From positions 1 to 64,000 of the forward strand of contig JAUZSQ010000041.1 in NCBI GenBank assembly GCA_030949325.1: DNA of 64,000 nucleotides. The letters are read 5' to 3'. The notes beneath the pieces are model-generated. The model saw only the letters and a list, made by a program, of their open reading frames with translations, did no database searches and was not told where the DNA came from. The translations under genes and the position numbers were made by a program. Positions 27,780-37,012 of the stretch are shown in pieces. This DNA comes from Sulfurovum sp. GTDB taxonomy: Bacteria > Campylobacterota > Campylobacteria > Campylobacterales > Sulfurovaceae. Within the stretch, counting starts at the first letter, position 1, and each line of letters starts with the position of its first letter.

Positions 27780-28622
27780 TTATTTGGGTGGAAAAGTACG
27801 ACTATGTACTTCTGCTAGTGTTTGTTTGATTTCTTCTTTGGTATTCATGACAAAAGGTCCCCAGCGTTCTATGGGTTCGTTTATCTTTTGTGCCGCAGCT
27901 AACATGAGTCGTGCATGTGTGGGAGTAGAAAAGCTAAGGCTTTCTCCTTCACTGAGTACGACAAGCTTGGGGGCTTGGACAGATTGCATACTTCCATCTT
28001 CACTTAATACTGAAGTTTCGCCTTCAAACAAGTAAAAAAAGGCATGATGTGCTTTGGGTAAATCAAGTTCAAGTATGCCGTCATTTAAGCTAATATCAGC
28101 ATAAAGGGGCAGGGTACTGACTTCTTTTATTGCACCTTCTTTACCAAGAAGTGAGCCTGAGATAAGTACTATTTCATTGCCATCATGGGTAAACTTGGTA
28201 ATTTCCTTGGCATCATATTCTTGATACTGGGGTTTCTTCATTTTTTCTGAAGCAGGGAGGTTTACCCACAGTTGAAAGCCGTTGAGGCTTCCGTTATTTT
28301 CATGGGGCATTTCTTCGTGCATAATACCACGCCCAGCAGACATCCATTGTACACCACCTGTAGCGATAGTGCCTTTTCGTCCCGTAGAATCACTGTGTGA
28401 TAAACTGCCTTCAAGCATATAGGTCACGGTTTCTATGCCACGATGTGGGTGCATAGGAAACCCAGCGATAAAATCACTGCTATTTTTAGAACCAAAATGG
28501 TCCAAGAGCAAAAATGGGTCGATATTGTCTATCTCAGCAATAGGGAAAACCCGTTTTATTTTCACCCCTGCACCATCTTGTGTGGGCAGTGGGTTAAATG
28601 CATTGACTATTGTTCGTATCAT
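27780..28622 (-). CDS. Pirin-family protein
   Basis: 280 residues, bicupin. The N-terminal cupin carries DNIDPFLLLDHFG, FPMHPHRGIETVTYMLEGSLSHSDSTG (H-x-H and E metal ligands) and GGVQWMSAGRGIMHEEMP (fourth ligand His). The C-terminal cupin contains HHAFFYLFEGE. Bacterial pirins bind Fe(II) and some have quercetinase activity or modulate central metabolism; the substrate here is unknown. It is second in the cluster after the CDGSH-glutamate synthase gene, with a 14-nt gap. Confidence 0.92.
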   Translation of the reverse strand: MIRTIVNAFNPLPTQDGAGVKIKRVFPIAEIDNIDPFLLLDHFGSKNSSDFIAGFPMHPHRGIETVTYMLEGSLSHSDSTGRKGTIATGGVQWMSAGRGIMHEEMPHENNGSLNGFQLWVNLPASEKMKKPQYQEYDAKEITKFTHDGNEIVLISGSLLGKEGAIKEVSTLPLYADISLNDGILELDLPKAHHAFFYLFEGETSVLSEDGSMQSVQAPKLVVLSEGESLSFSTPTHARLMLAAAQKINEPIERWGPFVMNTKEEIKQTLAEVHSRTFPPK

Positions 28623-28636
28623 GAGGTATCCTTATC

Positions 28637-30160
28637 TTATTTAATACCATAACCAGAATATCTAACCCCTGAGAGTTCTGACATTTCTTTCTTCCATGTG
28701 GCTAAATCTCTTTGCTCAAATTTGTTTAAGTCATCATGTCCACAAGCACGAGCCATCACTTGCATCAGCTCCGTGGAGGCTGTAAAGAAGTTGTAAAGTT
28801 GTTTGGCAGACTTTTCGACATCAAGGTTTTTACGCAAGGACTCTTTTTGTGTGGCAATCCCTGCAGGACAGTTGTTAGAATTACACATTCTAGCACCCAC
28901 ACAGCCTATGGCTTGCATCGCAGAATTAGAAAGAGCCACACCATCAGCACCCAAAGCCAAGGCTTTGACAAAGTCTATAGGCACACGCAATCCACCCGTA
29001 ATAATAAGTGTTACACGCCCTGAAGCCCCTTGCTTATCCAAGTACGCTCTAGCACGAGCCAAGGCAGGAATCGTAGGGACTGAAATATGGTCTCTAAAGA
29101 TTTCTGGAGCTGCACCTGTACCACCACCTCTACCATCGAGTATGATATAATCAGCACTAGCATCAAGTGCAAACTGAATATCTTCTTCTATATGATTGGC
29201 TGAGAGTTTAAAGCCTATAGGAATACCACCTGTGATTTCTCGTACTCTATCGGCAAAGGCTTTAAAGTCTTCAACCGTGACTAGGTCTGTAAATGTAGGA
29301 GGAGACACAGCAGGTTCTCCCTCAGTAATACCTCTTACTTCAGAGATTTTTCCTTTATTCTTGCTTCCAGGTAAATGTCCTCCTGTACCTGTCTTCGCCC
29401 CTTGCCCACCTTTGAAGTGAAAGGCTTGTACATTTTTGAGTTTTTCTTCATCATAGCCAAATTTAGCAGAAGCTAGTTCATAAAAATAGCGACTATTTGC
29501 TTCTTGCTCTTCGGGTAACATCCCCCCTTCACCAGAACAAATACCTGTTCCTGCGAGTTGGGCTCCTTTGGATAAAGCAATTTTCGCTTCTTCTGACAAG
29601 GCTCCAAAACTCATATCCGAGACAAAAAGAGGGATATCTAATACCAAAGGTTTTTTAGTCTCTGGTCCGATGATAAGTTGTGTACTTACTGCTTTGTCTT
29701 CAAGTAGAGGTTTCGTAGCCATTTGTGCCGTCATAATTTGTAAATCATCCCAATGAGGTAAGGCATAACGAGGCACACCCATAGAAGTCATAGGACCATG
29801 ATGACCCATTTTTGACAAACCCTCTTTGGAGAGTGCTTGAATATACGCAAGTGTAGGTTCTTCTTTGGTAGCCGTGGCTTGTTTTGGCGTTTCTTTAGGC
29901 TCTTTGCCTACTTGTTCTGCTGTAAATTTCTTATGTGTCCCATCACAAAAAGGGGCATTATTACTTTGTTTACAGGCACAGAGATAGGCATCTCCATCTT
30001 CTTCGGCTGTAAATGGCTTGGGTGTAAATGATGTTCCTGCATGTGAACCATCACAAAAAGGTTGATTGGCTGATTTTCCACAGGCACAATAATAATATTC
30101 TTCACCTTTGGTGAGTGTGACTTTACTTGGTTTGTTGTCTGCTATGACGGCGTTATTCAT
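28637..30160 (-). CDS. Glutamate synthase-like FMN protein with two N-terminal CDGSH domains
   Basis: 507 residues. Two CDGSH iron-sulfur motifs come first: YYYCACGKSANQPFCDGSH (ligands C25, C27, C36, H40) and YLCACKQSNNAPFCDGTH (C61, C63, C72, H76). From about residue 110 follows the FMN-binding glutamate synthase barrel: LVSDMSFGALS-like block, CSGEGGMLPEEQ, GAKTGTGGHLPGSKN, DGRGGGTGAAPEI and the 3Fe-4S Cys pattern CVGARMCNSNNCPAG (C-x5-C-x4-C). No glutaminase domain, so ammonia or another electron acceptor may be used. It is the first gene of a minus-strand redox operon, facing a TetR gene across twin palindromes. Confidence 0.88.
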   Translation of the reverse strand: MNNAVIADNKPSKVTLTKGEEYYYCACGKSANQPFCDGSHAGTSFTPKPFTAEEDGDAYLCACKQSNNAPFCDGTHKKFTAEQVGKEPKETPKQATATKEEPTLAYIQALSKEGLSKMGHHGPMTSMGVPRYALPHWDDLQIMTAQMATKPLLEDKAVSTQLIIGPETKKPLVLDIPLFVSDMSFGALSEEAKIALSKGAQLAGTGICSGEGGMLPEEQEANSRYFYELASAKFGYDEEKLKNVQAFHFKGGQGAKTGTGGHLPGSKNKGKISEVRGITEGEPAVSPPTFTDLVTVEDFKAFADRVREITGGIPIGFKLSANHIEEDIQFALDASADYIILDGRGGGTGAAPEIFRDHISVPTIPALARARAYLDKQGASGRVTLIITGGLRVPIDFVKALALGADGVALSNSAMQAIGCVGARMCNSNNCPAGIATQKESLRKNLDVEKSAKQLYNFFTASTELMQVMARACGHDDLNKFEQRDLATWKKEMSELSGVRYSGYGIK

Positions 30161-30185
30161 GCGTTATCCTTGAGTAGATTTCTTT

Positions 30186-30201
30186 TAGTGTAATTACACT
30201 A
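30186..30201. promoter_or_regulatory. Palindromic operator, copy 1
   Basis: TAGTGTAATTACACTA, a perfect 16-bp palindrome 26 bp upstream of the CDGSH-glutamate synthase start on the minus strand. It is identical to copy 2 at 30258-30273. Size and symmetry fit a TetR-dimer site, presumably for the divergently encoded TetR protein. Confidence 0.75.
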
Positions 30202-30257
30202 GACTATAACACTTTAGGCTAGGAATGTCAAGATAAAGAGTCTGAGACTAGTAAAAT

Positions 30258-30273
30258 TAGTGTAATTACACTA
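30258..30273. promoter_or_regulatory. Palindromic operator, copy 2
   Basis: The same 16-bp palindrome as copy 1, 72 bp away centre to centre and 22 bp before the TetR start. It is followed directly by a further half-site (ATAATTACAC, 30273-30282). This position would block transcription of tetR itself, so autorepression is likely. Confidence 0.75.
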
Positions 30274-30295
30274 TAATTACACAAGAAGGAAATAT

Positions 30296-30883
30296 ATGTC
30301 ACGAAAATTAGAGATAATAGAGACGGCACGAACGCTTTTTAATGCCAGTAATACCCAAGCAGTCACGACCAATCATATCGCCAAAGCCATGGGTATTAGT
30401 GCGGGGAATTTGCATTATCATTACCGTAACCGTGAAGAGATTATTAGAGTGCTTTATATACAACTACGAGAAGAAAGTAGTTTAGACATAGAAGAATTAC
30501 CCAAAGATATTAGCACTCTCAATGGACATCACACTCTATTGATACAGATACAGTGGAAGTATCGGTTTATCTTTAGAGAATTGCTTTTTTTGTTTGCGCG
30601 TGATGAGAAACTAAGAGTCATGTATGTAGCAGACAATATGGCACATAGAATTCGTATCAAAAAAGTGATGCAAAACCTTGTGGAACATGGGGCATTAGAC
30701 TTTCCCCATAGCAAGGCTTTGGAACATTTGGTAGATTCTATTCTTATGGCATGGCAGTTTTATACTTCTTATCGTTCTACTTTAGGAGAATATTTAGATG
30801 AAAATACCATTAAAGAAGTCATAGATTATACAAATCAAGCAATGCAAGTATTTAGAACCACTACACTAAAAGGACAAAAATGA
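30296..30883 (+). CDS. TetR-family transcriptional regulator
   Basis: 195 residues. The N-terminal helix-turn-helix reads KLEIIETARTLFNASNTQAVTTNHIAKAMGISAGNLHYHYRNREEIIRVLY, the classic TetR pattern with recognition helix GNLHYHYRN. The rest is a helical ligand-binding domain of unspecified ligand. Divergent from the CDGSH-glutamate synthase operon with two operators between, and overlapping the methyltransferase gene by 4 nt. It probably controls both directions. Confidence 0.92.
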   Translation: MSRKLEIIETARTLFNASNTQAVTTNHIAKAMGISAGNLHYHYRNREEIIRVLYIQLREESSLDIEELPKDISTLNGHHTLLIQIQWKYRFIFRELLFLFARDEKLRVMYVADNMAHRIRIKKVMQNLVEHGALDFPHSKALEHLVDSILMAWQFYTSYRSTLGEYLDENTIKEVIDYTNQAMQVFRTTTLKGQK

Positions 30884-31475
30884 AAGCACACAACAAAGCA
30901 TCAGCATGGTTTGATGATTTATACAAAAACAATAAAGAAAGTCAAGACAAAATCCCTTGGGCAAGACAAGCCGTTAATCCACTCTTGAAAAGTTATTTAG
31001 AAGAAGCTTTAGGACATAAAGGCTCTGCTTTAGTCATTGGCTGTGGGCTAGGAGATGATGCTATAGCACTTGAACTCGCAGGGTATGAGGTTGTCGCTAT
31101 AGATATTTCTCAAACAGCCCTAGACTTAGCCAAGGAGCGTTTCCCTGAGTCTAAAATTGACTTTAAAAAACAAGATATTTTTGAATATACCCAAAAGTTT
31201 GACTTTGTCTTTGAAGCACTAACCATACAATCTTTACCCATTGAATTTAGAGAAAAGATGATAAAAGCCGTAGCAGGTACAGTAGCCAAAGGATGGGAAG
31301 ACTTTTACTCGTAGCTCATCAAAGAGAAAATAAATTTGGAGGACCTCCATGGCCTTTGACTCTTGATGAGGTCAATCTCTTTAAAGAACAAGGCTTAGAA
31401 GAACTCTCTCACGAGCTACATACAGAAGCATCAGGGGTATCTAAGACGCGTTTTCGGGTGCTATATCAAAGGTAA
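30880..31475 (+). CDS. Class I SAM-dependent methyltransferase, TPMT-like (one frameshift)
   Basis: First frame: ASAWFDDLYKNN, IPWARQAVNPLL, ALVIGCGLGDDAIALELAGYEVVAIDIS (SAM loop and acidic end of strand 2), DIFEYTQKFDFVFEALTIQSLP. It stops at 31314; the adjacent frame continues GRLLLVAHQRENKFGGPPWPLTLDEVNLF. One extra G in the GGG near 31296 would join them (KGWGRLLLVAHQ). This is the thiopurine/thiol methyltransferase-like group. It overlaps tetR (ATGA) and so shares its transcript; a thiol or metalloid substrate would fit the redox setting but is unproven. Confidence 0.8.
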
Positions 31476-31486
31476 GGGTTAGCTAG

Positions 31487-31507
31487 TTCCCACCATCTTG
31501 GTGGGAA
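31487..31507. terminator. Terminator hairpin
   Basis: TTCCCACCA (31487-31495) and TGGTGGGAA (31499-31507) form a perfect 9-bp stem with a TCT loop, placed between the convergent methyltransferase and DUF819 genes. No strong U-tract on either side, so it may act in both directions. Confidence 0.7.
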
Positions 31508-31525
31508 TTCATACATAATCCCCCC

Positions 31526-32686
31526 TTACCCAATCCACTCCAAAACCCTACCTACCATCAATCCACCAAATGTGCCTAAGATGTAGCCCATCATTGCCAT
31601 GAGTACGCCTATGGGGATGAGGGCTTTGGAGTAGGCTGAGGCTAGGATGGGGGCTGAGGCTATGCCTCCTATGTTGGCTAGAGATGCCACACCCAAGGAA
31701 AATAGGTCAAGACGAAATAGTTTGGCAAAGAGTATCATGATGAGTACGTGGATGAAGATGATGACAAACCCTGCGAAGATGTAGAGAGGGGCTTGGGTGA
31801 GTTCGCTAAAGTTGGCACGACTAGCAATGAGGGCTATGATGAGATAGAGCATGATGTTGGCTAGTTCGGATGCACCTGATATTTTGGCTAGGGGGTCATG
31901 GCAAAGAGTATTCCTGCGATGGTGGCTAGGAGTACTACCCATGTACTCTGTGTGAGGAATGCCGATGTAGGCAAAAATGAAGCCCCATATTGTGCCAAAG
32001 CAGAGACAAGTAACGCCGAGCCTAATAAGAAAAATAAAGAAGCAAATTCTATGGGGGCTTTGTGGCTTTCTTTGAGGGCTAGGCGTTGTCCTACTTCATC
32101 TATGACAGAGGTATCAGCTTTGCTCCAGAGGTTGAAGGTCTTGGCAAAGGGGACTAGGGCTAGAAGTATCATCACCCATATTGCATAGTCGATGGAGTCG
32201 ATGAGTAGGGTGTATCCCATGGCACTATCTGGTATGTCCAATGCCCCTTGTATGGCTACCATATTGGCAGTACCACCCATCCACGAGCCACTCAGAGCCG
32301 TAAATGGCTTTCCATGCATTGGCATCAAAATAGGTATGAAAGAGTGCAAACATAGCGATGAAACCCAAGGCGATACTTAGTGATGCCAAGAAAAAGGTCA
32401 GTATCATCTTTTTGCCTAGCTTGAGTATCTCTCTCATATCTGCTAGAAGAAGCATGAGAAATATCATCGCAGGAAGGAGATTGGATTTGACGGCTGTATA
32501 GGTGAGTGTAATAGACGAAGTCTTTTGCCATAGCCCCATAGTAGAGAGTAACATCACGACAAAATAGAGTATCACAATAGCAGGTAAATACTCAAATATC
32601 TTATGTTGGCTACGCTCTTGGGTATAGACAATAGACGCAGAAAGTATCATCAGTAACGCCAAGTAGCTAAAACCATTTTCAATCAT
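31526..32686 (-). CDS. DUF819-family membrane protein (two frameshifts)
   Basis: Three collinear frames together make a polytopic membrane protein of about 385 aa. N-terminal piece 32686 to about 32293 (ENGFSYLALLMILSASIVYT, LLPAMIFLMLLLADMREIL); middle piece to about 31898 (LSGSWMGGTANMVAIQGAL, DYAIWVMILLALVPF); C-terminal piece to 31526 (KISGASELANIMLYLIIAL, FSLGVASLANIGGIASAPILASAY). GSWMGGTANM and ANIGG(I/T)ASAP are signatures of DUF819, a predicted transporter family of unknown substrate. The second break fits a C5 run one base short. The start overlaps the patatin gene end by 8 nt. Confidence 0.8.
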
Positions 32687-33493
32687 TGTAGAATCCTACA
32701 TCCAAAAGCCCCAAGCCCAAAGCACGTATTTCTAGGTATTTGTGAAAATGATACGTGTTGTAGTTTGAGGTTTTGGGTTCTAGTAGATAGATATTTTTGT
32801 CGGAGTTTTCTCGCTGTGCTTTACTTTGGTTGTAGATGAGTAATCTCAGGGGTTTTTCAAACATTTCTATGACATTGGCTGTTTTGAAAAAATGATTGGG
32901 CATTTGCTTTTCAAAAGAGTTTTCACCTAAGACATCGACTGCTAAGAGTGTGTCATAAGAGGCTTCGTTGATACCTAGGTTTTCACACAAAAATCCATCG
33001 GCGTAAATCTCACCTTCTATAGTATGCTCATCAAAAATCCAGGGATTGCCATGGTGGCTAAGACAGCATCTTTGATGTAGATGTCATCTTGGGCTGTAAA
33101 GACGCGTTTGTGTCCATTTTGTATGTTGGTGCTGATAAGTTTGAGAGGGATGAGGGTTTCTTTCATTTTCTTGTCTTGAAAAATACTGCTTAAGATACGT
33201 TCTATCTTGGAGTTATCGACAATGGCATTGCCAGAGAAGGAAAATTTTATCCATTTGGATACAGAAGAAAAGTCTTTGATATGAGAGAGTATTTGGGATT
33301 CTTTGAGTCCTATAGCCATACAAGCAGCGATAATACCACCCATGCTTGTGCCTATGATTTCACTAGGAGTGAGATGATGTTGTTCTAAGTCATGCAAGAC
33401 ACCCAAATGGGCAATCCCCAAAGCCCCACCTCCTGAGAGGACTAGGCTAAAAGGGCTGTCTTTGAGTATTTTTGTGATGGCTGTCTTTTGCAT
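32679..33493 (-). CDS. Patatin-like phospholipase (one frameshift)
   Basis: The N-terminal frame (33493-33017) has SLVLSGGGALGIAHLGVLHDLE (oxyanion-hole glycines), IIGTSMGGIIAACMAIG (nucleophile Ser in G-x-S-x-G) and DAVLATMAIPGF. It stops, and the next frame gives FDEHTIEGEIYADGFLCENLGINEA, where DG is the catalytic Asp motif. One T missing in the T5 run near 33022 accounts for the break (AIPGFFDEHTIE). The catalytic Ser-Asp dyad survives across the frames. Patatins are lipid acyl hydrolases. The DEAD-box helicase gene ends 3 nt upstream on the same strand. Confidence 0.85.
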
Positions 33494-33495
33494 AT

Positions 33496-34764
33496 TTATC
33501 TCTTTTTGCCTTCTTCTTTTTTCTTCTTCTGGGCAGCATAGGTGTAGCGACGTTTTTTGTCGTAGTCTATCTTTCCTTTTTTCTCCGAGAGTGACTTTTT
33601 GCGTGGACGTGCTTGACGGGGTTGCTTGTCTGTAATCTCAAAGCCTTCCATAATCTCACGTTTGACATTGAGTTTGAGATGCTTTTCTATCTTGGAAAAA
33701 GCATTATACTCTAGGATAGTAAGAAGCGTCACCACGCCCCCTTTATTATTGGCACGTCCTGTCCGTCCTACTCTGTGTGTAAAGTCATCCGTACTCTCTG
33801 GCAAGTCAAAGTTTATCACCAAAGGAAGCTCTTTGATGTCTATGCCTCGTGCCGCGATGTCTGTGGCTACAAGGACTTGTGTTTTACCCGTTTTGAGAAG
33901 ACTCAAGGCTTTGGCTCGTCCTCCTCTGTGGATGTCTCCGTGTATGATAGAAGTCCAAATATCTTGGGTTTTGAGATAGCTATAAAGTTTGTCTGCTATG
34001 TCTTTTTTGTTGACAAAGATGAGGACTTGTTCTACACCCATATCTTTGATAAGCTTGGCTGTGAGTTCTGCTTTACGTTTCTTATCTACTTTGTAGGCAC
34101 GATGCTTGATGGCATTGACTACGTCTCGTCTGTTGCTGACTTCTACTATAGTTGGATTGGACAAAAATTCTTTGGCAAGTTTCTTGATATTTTGAGAGAT
34201 AGTAGCTGAAAAACACATCATTTGCTTGGGCTGATTACAGCTTCTGAGGATGGCCTTTATCTCACCCAAAAATCCTAACTCTAGCATGGTATCGGCTTCA
34301 TCTAGGATGATGGTATTGACATGTTCTAGGTTTATCTTGCCATGGTGGATGAAATCTTGTAGTCTCCCAGGGGTGGCTACTACGATGTCTGCTCCTTGTT
34401 TGAGCTTTTGGAGTTGCTCACTCTTTTTGGAGCCACCTTGTACTTTCATGGTTTGTATATCGAGGTACTGAGAAAAGGAGACGATGGTACGAGAGACTTG
34501 GTCTGCTAGTTCGATAGTAGGAACCAAGATTAAGGCACGGATGACTTTGTCCTCTTTTTTGACTATCTTTTGAAGCTTGTTAAGCAGTGGCAAGACATAC
34601 GCAGCCGTCTTTCCTGTACCTGATTTGGATGCACCCAAAATATCTATGCCTCTCATGGCAGGAGGGATGACTTTGTTTTGTATGGCTGTGGTGTTTTCAT
34701 ATTTTTCATGTGCTACAGCACGTAATATATCGGGGTGTAAATTGAGTTTTTCAAATGCCTTGAT
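33496..34764 (-). CDS. DEAD-box RNA helicase, non-AUG start likely
   Basis: Motifs in order: Q motif YENTTAIQNKVIPPA, Walker A ASKSGTGKT, LVPTIELADQ, TPGRL, LDEADTMLELGF (DEAD), SAT, IIHGDIHRGGRA, ATDIAARGIDI and HRVGRTGRANNKG, then a basic tail (PRQARPRKK onward). The first ATG (34656) lies after the Q motif, so translation must begin earlier. The frame is open to 34803 with no ATG, GTG or TTG; ATC at 34764 follows an ideal AAGGAG (34771-34776) by 6 nt and would give a normal N-terminus (AFEKLNLHPDILRAV). Either a rare AUC start is used or the base is wrong. Confidence 0.85.
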   Translation of the reverse strand: MKAFEKLNLHPDILRAVAHEKYENTTAIQNKVIPPAMRGIDILGASKSGTGKTAAYVLPLLNKLQKIVKKEDKVIRALILVPTIELADQVSRTIVSFSQYLDIQTMKVQGGSKKSEQLQKLKQGADIVVATPGRLQDFIHHGKINLEHVNTIILDEADTMLELGFLGEIKAILRSCNQPKQMMCFSATISQNIKKLAKEFLSNPTIVEVSNRRDVVNAIKHRAYKVDKKRKAELTAKLIKDMGVEQVLIFVNKKDIADKLYSYLKTQDIWTSIIHGDIHRGGRAKALSLLKTGKTQVLVATDIAARGIDIKELPLVINFDLPESTDDFTHRVGRTGRANNKGGVVTLLTILEYNAFSKIEKHLKLNVKREIMEGFEITDKQPRQARPRKKSLSEKKGKIDYDKKRRYTYAAQKKKKEEGKKR

Positions 34765-34809
34765 GAGGAACTCCTTAGATTTAATACGCGTATTATAACC
34801 AAACTAAGC

Positions 34810-35679
34810 CTAAGAGGTCAGTAGCCTATAAAAGTCACGAGGTGCATCCACTTTGATATCAATAGATTTTTTGCTCAGAGGATGTATAAAGGTGATTTGT
34901 GTAGCATGAAGCCCCATTCTAATACCTTTTTTACCATAGCGTTCATCTCCTACGATAGCATTGCCCATCCATGCCATGTGGGCGCGTATTTGGTGCTGTC
35001 TGCCTGTTTCTATGCTGACTTCTAGCAATGAACGTGATGTGCTAGGATTTTTCTGTTCTTTGAGGGCATAGTGGGTAATGGCTGATTTGGCATCTTTGTG
35101 TATGCCCACATGCATTTGGTAGAGCTTGTCATCCATACGCAGAGGTTGGGTAATGGTATCGGCTTTTACACTAGGTACGCCTTCTACTATAGCCAAGTAC
35201 ATTTTTGTTGTTTTTGACCAATTGTCCATCATCGCTTCACGAATATCTTTGGAAGTGGCAAAAAGTAAGATACCAGAGGTTTCTCTGTCTAGTCTATGCA
35301 CGGGCCAAAGCTTCATACCTTTGTGTGTACGTGAAAGCTGTGTGCGTAAGAGTGCTAGGGCATGGACTTTACTTTCTTGATGACTGGCTACGGAAAGCAG
35401 TCCTGCAGGTTTGTGTATAGCAATAATATGTGCATCTTGATAGACAATATCAAGGGTCATACTTTTATTTGGCTGTTGTGTCCTGCCTTGGGATATATCT
35501 ATTTGGACAATATCATGGGGATGTAATACCCAGTTATGCTGTGTTTGCATGAGGTTATTGACCAGTATTTGTTTGTTTTTGAGACGCTGTTTAATCGTCT
35601 TCTTTGACCAACCCTCTAGTGTGTCAAAAAGGAAGGGGAGCAGTGTCGTTTGTTGATGTACGGTGTATTGTTGTGCCAT
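34810..35679 (-). CDS. RluA/RluD-family pseudouridine synthase
   Basis: 289 residues. An S4-like N-terminus (SKKTIKQRLKNKQILVNN) precedes the catalytic domain, with IIAIHKPAGLLSV, WPVHRLDRETSGILLFA (catalytic Asp in HRLDRETSG), LLEVSIETGRQHQIRAHM and GDERYGK. It converts uridines in rRNA or tRNA to pseudouridine; the exact target cannot be read from sequence. It is just upstream of the DEAD-box gene on the same strand, with no overlap. Confidence 0.92.
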   Translation of the reverse strand: MAQQYTVHQQTTLLPFLFDTLEGWSKKTIKQRLKNKQILVNNLMQTQHNWVLHPHDIVQIDISQGRTQQPNKSMTLDIVYQDAHIIAIHKPAGLLSVASHQESKVHALALLRTQLSRTHKGMKLWPVHRLDRETSGILLFATSKDIREAMMDNWSKTTKMYLAIVEGVPSVKADTITQPLRMDDKLYQMHVGIHKDAKSAITHYALKEQKNPSTSRSLLEVSIETGRQHQIRAHMAWMGNAIVGDERYGKKGIRMGLHATQITFIHPLSKKSIDIKVDAPRDFYRLLTS

Positions 35680-35745
35680 GTGCTAGATACCTTAAAAACT
35701 ATTTCTGTATTATATCCATAGAACTCTTCACCTAAAGGAAAATCT

Positions 35746-37008
35746 ATGCGTTTCATGCTTATTATAGGGCTACTAGCTATTATTTATTGGCAATCTTTGC
35801 AAGAATCTACAGAGATAAGCTCCAAACCTCTAGTGATTGTTAATGCCTTGCCTATGGACATCCTTTATGAAAAAGGTAAAGCCTATAGCCTTCTGAATAA
35901 CATTAGAGAAGCGATGGGGCTAGGCTATCTGTATCGTAATGATGCCCTTGATGAAGCCTCACAAGGACATGCCAAGTATCTTGTAACCCAGCATGAATCT
36001 GCACATATACAAAAAGAAAATACCCTAGATTTTACAGGAAGTAGCCCTAGTGATCGTGTGATGGCTACAGACTACGCATCTAGGAAAACCCTTGAAAACC
36101 TTTCTACCAATACAGGCAATGCCCAAAGCTCTATAGACGGACTCTTTGCTGCGATATACCATCGTCTTGCTTTTTTGGATATGAGTATAGATGAGGTAGG
36201 TCTAGGTGTAACACAAGATGCTTTAGATTCTACAGAAAGTGCGTTTGTCTATGTGATGGGTAACAGCGAATTAGATAGACTCTGTCGTGAACATCATTTT
36301 AGAGGTCAGGGTAAATATTATTATAAAGTTTGCAAGGATGAGGCACATCGTATAGGAGAAAAAGCCTACACCCAAGCCCAAAGCAACATCCAAAGAAACA
36401 ATCCTCAGATTGTCCATTACCCTTATGCCAATCAGACCCAAGTAGTTCCTGCTTTTTATGTAGAAACCCCCGACCCTCTTCCCCAACATGATGTCAGTGG
36501 TATGCCTATTAGTATTGCCTTTAATCCTTACTATTTTGATAAGGTAGAAGTATTGTCTTTTGTCTTATACGATGCCCAAGACAGACGTATAGAAAATGTA
36601 CTCCTAATGCATCAAGCCAATGACCCACATCAGCACTTTACAGACAAAGATTTTGCACTCTTCCCTTTGGAGAGATTGGAGTATGACAGTCAATATCGTG
36701 TAGAAGTAGAATATCGTAGTAAAACAGAAGAGCAAACCCTCTCATGGTATTTCAGCACCCTAAAACCTAGAGAACCCCTACATACCATCACCTCAAAAGA
36801 GACGACGCTTACCTTGGAATCTTCCAAGTCTTATATCCTCTATTTTAAACCACTAAACCCTCATGATATGTTATCTGAAATCATTTATCCCCTAGACGTA
36901 AGCGTAGAACGCCTCGATAACAACACCCTCAAACTCACCATGTCCAAAGACAAAAGAGACTACAAAATAGTCAGTGGAGACAAAACGGTGTATATTGAAG
37001 TCGAGTGA
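35746..37008 (+). CDS. CAP/SCP-domain exported protein
   Basis: 420 residues. N-terminal hydrophobic segment (FMLIIGLLAIIYWQSL) serves as signal or anchor. The CAP domain spans about residues 45-155: LLNNIREAMGLGYLYRNDALDEASQGHAKYLVTQHESAHIQ (conserved His and Glu), SDRVMATDY, ENLSTNTGNAQSSIDGLFAAIYHRLAFLDMSIDEVGLG. The C-terminal 200 residues look like two beta-sandwich (Ig-like) modules. Bacterial CAP proteins are secreted or surface-bound with largely unknown roles. Convergent with the TonB-dependent receptor. Confidence 0.82.
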   Translation: MRFMLIIGLLAIIYWQSLQESTEISSKPLVIVNALPMDILYEKGKAYSLLNNIREAMGLGYLYRNDALDEASQGHAKYLVTQHESAHIQKENTLDFTGSSPSDRVMATDYASRKTLENLSTNTGNAQSSIDGLFAAIYHRLAFLDMSIDEVGLGVTQDALDSTESAFVYVMGNSELDRLCREHHFRGQGKYYYKVCKDEAHRIGEKAYTQAQSNIQRNNPQIVHYPYANQTQVVPAFYVETPDPLPQHDVSGMPISIAFNPYYFDKVEVLSFVLYDAQDRRIENVLLMHQANDPHQHFTDKDFALFPLERLEYDSQYRVEVEYRSKTEEQTLSWYFSTLKPREPLHTITSKETTLTLESSKSYILYFKPLNPHDMLSEIIYPLDVSVERLDNNTLKLTMSKDKRDYKIVSGDKTVYIEVE

Positions 37009-37012
37009 AGCA

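Noticed and set aside
28435-29420. Several plus-strand open frames of 60-115 codons opposite pirin and the glutamate synthase-like gene
   Set aside because: They are antisense shadows with no ribosome sites or recognisable domains.
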